A DNA stretch of 64,000 nt. Origin: Planctomycetota bacterium. GTDB lineage: Bacteria; Planctomycetota; Phycisphaerae; Phycisphaerales; UBA1924. Below, piece after piece: positions 59,994 to 64,000 of the stretch. The stretch spans positions 62,001 to 126,000 of the forward strand of contig JAFLCN010000011.1 in NCBI GenBank assembly GCA_017303555.1, read 5' to 3'. Position 1 is the stretch's first letter. The number at the start of each line of letters is the position of its first letter. Both the position numbers and the translations under genes were made by a program. The notes under the pieces are model-generated. The model had not been told where the DNA came from. It saw only the letters and a program-made list of their open reading frames with translations, and did no database searches.

Positions 59994-61055
59994 ATGGCAA
60001 ATGCGGCGCGAAAGCGCGTCGTGATCGTCGGCGCCGGGGGCTACTCCGGCGCGGAACTTGTTTCGATCCTCGCTGCGCACCCCGGTGCGGAGGTGGTGGG
60101 GCTGTTTGCTTCTGCGCGCCGCGAGAAGGGCGACCAGGCGGGCAAGTTTGATGAACTGTTCACGCGCTTCCGGGGCGTGTGCGAGTTGCCGGTGCTGCCG
60201 GTCGAACTCGGCGCTGTCGCGGCACTGAAGCCTGATGCGGTCTTTCTGGCCACTCCTCACGAGGCGAGCGTCGAACTCGCGCCGGAGTTGCTGAAGACGG
60301 GCGCGATCGTGCTCGATCTGTCGGCCGGGTTCCGGCTAAAGGATGCCGCGCTCTATCCGAAGCACTACGGGTTCGAGCATGCGCACGCCAAGCTGCTTGC
60401 GTCGGCGGAGTACGGCTTGCCAGAGCAGAATCGTGAAGCGATCGCGAAGGCGAACCTGATTGCTGTCCCCGGGTGCTATCCGACCTCGGCGATTCTTGCG
60501 ATCGCTCCGCTGCAGCGGGCGGGTGTGATCCGGAGTGGAACTCGTCCGATCATCGATTCTGCTTCGGGCGTCACCGGTGCTGGTCGCGGCGCGAACGCGA
60601 AGTACCTGCTTCCGGAATTGAGTTTGCAGCCGTATGGCGTGCTCTCGCACCGGCATCAGCCCGAGATCGATGCGTACGCGGGTGTTGCGACTCTGTTCAC
60701 GCCTCACCTGGTCGCGTTTGATCGCGGCATCCTCTCGACGATGCATATCGATCTCGTGCCGGGCACGAGTGCGGACACGGTCGCCCGCATTTACGCCGAT
60801 GCGTACACGAGCGAACCGTTCGTGCGGCTGCTCCCACCCAAGACGTATCCGGCGGTAGCTGATGTGCGTCACACGAATTTCTGCGATATCGGCTGGGCCC
60901 ACGATTCCACGCACGACCACCTGATCGTCATGAGCGCAATCGACAATCTCGTCAAGGGCGCGTCGGGTCAGGCTGTGCAGTGCATGAACATCCGTCTTGG
61001 CCTCGGCGAAACCACGGGCCTGCGTCCGAAGCACGGCGCGGAGGTTCGTTCGTGA
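59994..61055 (+). CDS. argC: N-acetyl-gamma-glutamyl-phosphate reductase
   Basis: 353 residues. NADP-binding VIVGAGGYSGAELVSILAAHPG, the catalytic Cys in IAVPGCYPTSAILAI and the His in SHRHQPEIDAY mark ArgC (third step of arginine synthesis: N-acetylglutamyl phosphate to the semialdehyde). AAGGAAGAAGAAC before the ATG at 59994 is the SD. Its stop overlaps the start of argB (GTGA), indicating translational coupling. Confidence 0.96.
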   Translation: MANAARKRVVIVGAGGYSGAELVSILAAHPGAEVVGLFASARREKGDQAGKFDELFTRFRGVCELPVLPVELGAVAALKPDAVFLATPHEASVELAPELLKTGAIVLDLSAGFRLKDAALYPKHYGFEHAHAKLLASAEYGLPEQNREAIAKANLIAVPGCYPTSAILAIAPLQRAGVIRSGTRPIIDSASGVTGAGRGANAKYLLPELSLQPYGVLSHRHQPEIDAYAGVATLFTPHLVAFDRGILSTMHIDLVPGTSADTVARIYADAYTSEPFVRLLPPKTYPAVADVRHTNFCDIGWAHDSTHDHLIVMSAIDNLVKGASGQAVQCMNIRLGLGETTGLRPKHGAEVRS

Positions 61056-61879
61056 GCGCGGCGGGCAGCAGCAGCGGCGGGCCGCTCATCGTGAAGATCG
61101 GCGGCACGACTCTTGAGCATCAGGCGACGCAGGACGATCTCTGGCGGTCACTTGTCGCGTTGTCGAAATCGCATGTGGGCGGGCTAATTCTGGTGCACGG
61201 CGGTGGCAAGGCCGTCGATCGCCTGATGGATCGACTCGGCATCAAGCCGTCACGCGTGCAGGGGCTTCGCGTGACGCCGGATGACCAGATTCCTGAGATT
61301 GTCGGCGTGCTCGCGGGCAGTGTGAACAAGTCGCTCGTTGGCTGCATTCAGCGCGCCGGTGGCCAGGGCGTTGGCTTGTGTTTGGGCGATGGCGGCATGC
61401 TGGCGTGCCGCAAAGTTGCTCCGCTCGCGACGGATTCCGGGCCGGCCGATCTTGGTCGGGTGGGAGAGGTCGTTGGCGGACAGGCCGAGCTTGCACGCGT
61501 TCTGATCCGAAGCGGCAACATTCCGGTGTTGTGCTCGATCGGCCTCGATGAACAGGGGCAGCCGCTGAATCTCAACGCTGACGACGCCGCGGCCGGTCTT
61601 GCAAAGGCGTTGAAGGCGTCGGCGCTGGTGCTGCTGACCGATGTCGAAGGAATCAAGGACAAGTCGGGCACAGTGATTCCGCACGCAACGCCCGCGGAGA
61701 TCGAACGCCTTATCACTTCCGGCGACATCTACGGCGGCATGATTCCCAAAACTCGTGCCGCGGCGAGAGTTGCAACTGAAACCGGTTCCCCAGTCGTCAT
61801 TCTGTCTGGCGATCGCCCGGAGCACCTGCTTCGCTGGACAAAGGGTGAGCCTGCCGGAACTCGGATCTCCGCGGCATAA
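61052..61879 (+). CDS. argB: Acetylglutamate kinase
   Basis: 275 residues. LIVKIGGTTLE, ILVHGGGKAVDRLMDRLGI, NLNADDAAAGLAKAL and LLTDVEGIKDKSG are the kinase motifs; GGMIPKTRAA is the substrate loop. ArgB phosphorylates N-acetylglutamate (second step). Start GTG at 61052 overlaps the argC stop; in-frame codons upstream are shadow of argC. It has no long N-terminal helix of the kind linked to arginine-sensitive hexameric ArgB, so it may be arginine-insensitive. Confidence 0.95.
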   Translation: MSAAGSSSGGPLIVKIGGTTLEHQATQDDLWRSLVALSKSHVGGLILVHGGGKAVDRLMDRLGIKPSRVQGLRVTPDDQIPEIVGVLAGSVNKSLVGCIQRAGGQGVGLCLGDGGMLACRKVAPLATDSGPADLGRVGEVVGGQAELARVLIRSGNIPVLCSIGLDEQGQPLNLNADDAAAGLAKALKASALVLLTDVEGIKDKSGTVIPHATPAEIERLITSGDIYGGMIPKTRAAARVATETGSPVVILSGDRPEHLLRWTKGEPAGTRISAA

Positions 61880-61974
61880 TTGAACATTTGCTCCGTGCGG
61901 GCGTACGCGCATCGCGCTTTGAATTCGTTCCCGCATATCGTCTTGATTCGCACCTTCGGAGACTCACACAGAAA

Positions 61975-62943
61975 ATGGCCGGAACCGCTCCCACTGGCGC
62001 TTCGATACCCAATCTTCGCCAGCACGATGTTCTTCGTCTCTCGCACCTGACACGCGATGATGTGCTCGCGCTCTTCAAGACGGCGCGGGCGATGAAGAAG
62101 AATCCGTCGGAGTTTTCCGAAGCCCTCAAGGGCCGCTCGATCGCCATGCTCTTCGAGAAGCCGTCGCTGCGTACCCGCGTGAGCTTCGAGGTCGGCATGC
62201 ATCGGCTCGGTGCGCAGGCGGTCTATCTCGATCACTCCGAGACGCGGCTTGGCGAACGCGAAACCGTCGCCGATTACGGCCACAATCTCGAACGCTGGGT
62301 GAATGCGATTGTCGCTCGCGTGTACAAGCAGACGGTGCTCGAAGAGATGGCGGCTGCGAGCAAGGCGCCGGTGGTGAACGCGCTCAGCGACCTGTTTCAT
62401 CCCTGCCAAGCGCTCGCTGATTTTCTGACCCTTCAGGAAAAGCGAACTGAATTGAAAGGTTTGCGCCTCGCGTACGTGGGAGACGGCAACAACGTCTGCC
62501 ATTCGTTGATGGAACTCGGCGCGATCCTCGGCACGCACGTCACGGCGTTGACACCCCCCGGGCGAGACCCGACGGCCTCCGTTCTCGAAGAGTGCAAGGC
62601 GCTCGGAGCGAAAAGCGGAGCCGAGATCAAAGTCTCGCACGATCTGTCCGACATCGCCGGGCATGACGCGGTCTACACCGACGTCTGGGTCTCGATGGGG
62701 CAGGGGACCGAAACGGATCGCACCCGAAAGCTCTTCAAGCCGTTTCAGGTGAACGCGGCCCTCATGCAGAAGGCCGGAGCGGGGGCAAAGACTCCGCCCC
62801 TGTTTATGCACTGCCTCCCCGCCCACCGGGGAAGCGAAGTGACCGACGAGGTCATTGATTCGCCCGCTTCGATCGTGTTCGATCAGGCCGAGAATCGCAT
62901 GCACGCGCAGATGGCCCTGCTGTATCACATGCTGCGGGACTAA
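61975..62943 (+). CDS. argF: Ornithine carbamoyltransferase
   Basis: 322 residues. Carbamoyl-phosphate motif EKPSLRTRVSFEVG (SxRT), FHPCQALADFLTL, YVGDGNNVCHSL, DVWVSMGQG and MHCLPAHRGSEVTDEV identify anabolic ornithine transcarbamylase (citrulline from ornithine). The SMG motif Asp-Val-Trp-Val-Ser-Met-Gly and the HCLPAHRG loop are intact. Start: ATG 61975. About 95 bp separate it from argB. A GC-rich hairpin (62957-62976) lies after the stop. Confidence 0.96.
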   Translation: MAGTAPTGASIPNLRQHDVLRLSHLTRDDVLALFKTARAMKKNPSEFSEALKGRSIAMLFEKPSLRTRVSFEVGMHRLGAQAVYLDHSETRLGERETVADYGHNLERWVNAIVARVYKQTVLEEMAAASKAPVVNALSDLFHPCQALADFLTLQEKRTELKGLRLAYVGDGNNVCHSLMELGAILGTHVTALTPPGRDPTASVLEECKALGAKSGAEIKVSHDLSDIAGHDAVYTDVWVSMGQGTETDRTRKLFKPFQVNAALMQKAGAGAKTPPLFMHCLPAHRGSEVTDEVIDSPASIVFDQAENRMHAQMALLYHMLRD

Positions 62944-62956
62944 GCGGCTTTCGTGG

Positions 62957-62976
62957 CACCGCCCTTCCGGGCGGTG
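62957..62976 (+). terminator. GC-rich hairpin after argF (weak terminator candidate)
   Basis: CACCGCCC and GGGCGGTG form an 8-bp stem with TTCC loop; only TTCC/TCTTTC-type sequence follows, so termination is uncertain. Confidence 0.35.
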
Positions 62977-63015
62977 TGCCTTCCGTCTTTCATTGCCCGT
63001 CTTCCTCGGCCTTTT

Positions 63016-63045
63016 CCCTCCGTGGCCCTCTGTGGCCCTCCGTGT
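63016..63045. repeat. Three 10-bp tandem units CCCTCCGTGG between argF and argG
   Basis: CCCTCCGTGG, CCCTCTGTGG, CCCTCCGTGT at 63016-63025, 63026-63035 and 63036-63045, ending in TTGAAT. Likely a small intergenic repeat. Confidence 0.7.
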
Positions 63046-63090
63046 TGAATAGCATTTCGAAATTGTCTTTCGCACTCCTGAGTGACACCT

Positions 63091-64000
63091 ATGCCCACCA
63101 AAAAAATCGCCATCGCCTACTCCGGCGGCCTCGACACCTCCGTCATCATCCCCTGGCTCAAAGAGAACATGGACTGCGAGGTCTACGGCGTTGTTGGTGA
63201 CGTCGGTCAGGGTTCGGATGAACTCGTTGGCGTCGAGAAGAAAGCCAAAGACTCCGGCGCGAAGGACTGCGTCGTTGTCGATCTCAAGAAGGAATTCATC
63301 GACGACTTCGTCATGCCCTGCGTGATGGCGGGATCGCTCTATGAGGGCCGCTATCTCCTCGGTACGGCAATGGCCCGCCCGATTCTGGCCAAGGCGCAGG
63401 TCGAAGCCGCCCGCAAGTTCGGCTGTACGGCCCTTGCGCACGGCTGCACCGGCAAGGGCAACGACCAGGTGCGGTTCGAATCGGCGTATGCAGCGCTCGC
63501 GCCGGAGATGGAAATCATCGCCCCGTGGCGCATGGATAACTGGAATCTCACCGGCCGGTTGGCGATGCTGGATTACCTGAAGGCCCGCAACATTCCGACC
63601 ACCGCGAGCGCGACCAAGATCTACTCGCGCGACCGCAACCTCTGGCACATCAGCCACGAGGGCGGCAGCATCGAAGATCCGTGGAATGCGCCGCCCGAAG
63701 ATTGCTACATGCTGACGGCATTGCCCGAAAAGGCGCCGGACAAGGCTGAAGAAGTCACGATCTCGTTTGAGGCGGGACGTCCGGTTGCGCTCAACGGGCA
63801 GAAGATGCTCGCGTGGCAGATCGTCGAGAAGCTGAACGGCATCGGCGGCATCCACGGCGTCGGCCGCGTTGATCTGGTCGAGAACCGTCTCGTCGGCATG
63901 AAGTCCCGCGGGATCTACGAAACCCCGGGCGGCACAATCCTCGTCGAGGCCATCAAGGGCCTCGAAGAACTCGTGCAGGATCGCGAAACCCGCCACTTCA
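63091..64000 (+). CDS. argG: Argininosuccinate synthase (partial, cut by right edge)
   Basis: About 303 of ~400 residues visible. The P-loop [17 protein letters not shown], the ATP/aspartate site [13 protein letters not shown] and [17 protein letters not shown] are complete. ArgG joins citrulline and aspartate to argininosuccinate. It follows argF after 147 bp containing a repeat and is part of the arg cluster C-B-F-G. The C-terminus is outside the window. Confidence 0.95.
   Translation, partial: MPTKKIAIAYSGGLDTSVIIPWLKENMDCEVYGVVGDVGQGSDELVGVEKKAKDSGAKDCVVVDLKKEFIDDFVMPCVMAGSLYEGRYLLGTAMARPILAKAQVEAARKFGCTALAHGCTGKGNDQVRFESAYAALAPEMEIIAPWRMDNWNLTGRLAMLDYLKARNIPTTASATKIYSRDRNLWHISHEGGSIEDPWNAPPEDCYMLTALPEKAPDKAEEVTISFEAGRPVALNGQKMLAWQIVEKLNGIGGIHGVGRVDLVENRLVGMKSRGIYETPGGTILVEAIKGLEELVQDRETRHF

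Noticed and set aside
61729-63996. 755-codon minus-strand frame
   Set aside because: Antisense to argF and argG.
1-64000. CRISPR array, IS element, prophage or rRNA operon
   Set aside because: No regularly spaced direct repeats, transposase, phage structural gene or rRNA sequence seen.

Overview
The window looks like chromosomal DNA of a high-GC Planctomycetes bacterium, most likely of the Phycisphaerae/Phycisphaerales. This is inferred from the gene content. Two secreted proteases end in the short Asp-rich dockerin-like repeats typical of that group. The nuoC gene stands alone, the tRNA genes do not encode CCA, and LPS genes (kdsD, an LptC/OstA-like protein, a PagL-like lipid A deacylase) occur beside a flagellar gene (fliM). 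Nearly all of the sequence is single-copy core or conserved accessory genes. I see no rRNA, IS element, prophage, CRISPR array or plasmid gene.

Layout. 1-5.7 kb: membrane M48 peptidase (cut by the left edge), folD with unusual active-site residues, tatA, tRNA-Met, an Hpt protein, a REC-GGDEF diguanylate cyclase and a PagL-like enzyme. 5.7-17.2 kb: M29 aminopeptidase, gpmI, FkbM methyltransferase, peroxiredoxin, YggS, an exported protein, a Xer recombinase, two lipoproteins and two small unknown proteins. 17.2-23 kb: orphan nuoC, a kdsD-LptC/OstA pair sharing four bases, and scpA. 23-29.6 kb: aminotransferase, rpsO-pnp, a cold-shock gene and a histidine kinase. 29.5-38.2 kb: kynA-kynU (tryptophan to kynurenine/anthranilate), a sugar-isomerase-like protein, queG, a membrane protein, an MBL hydrolase and yebC.

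38.2-48.6 kb, all on the minus strand, is the translation/transcription-factor operon nusA-infB-ylxP-rbfA, followed by a degenerate HhH-GPD protein, a 1242-residue TPR lipoprotein and yebC. It is preceded by a ~470-nt leader with a good sigma70-type promoter, a row of hairpins and a strong intrinsic terminator. This leader is either an attenuator or an independent small RNA and is the most interesting non-coding element here. 48.7-59.5 kb: DUF1275 protein, fliM, dsbD, tRNA-Gly, a metzincin-type and an M14 protease both with dockerin-like tails, a second FkbM methyltransferase, and Ppx/GppA. 59.7-64 kb: a DUF3467 protein followed by argC-argB-argF-argG; argG runs off the right edge.

I found no clear multi-gene novel system. 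The strongest leads are the nusA leader RNA, the FolD with three substituted catalytic positions, the dockerin-tailed protease pair, and several structured intergenic elements. Start sites were chosen from Shine-Dalgarno (SD) spacing, signal peptides and family length. All functional calls are from sequence reading only.
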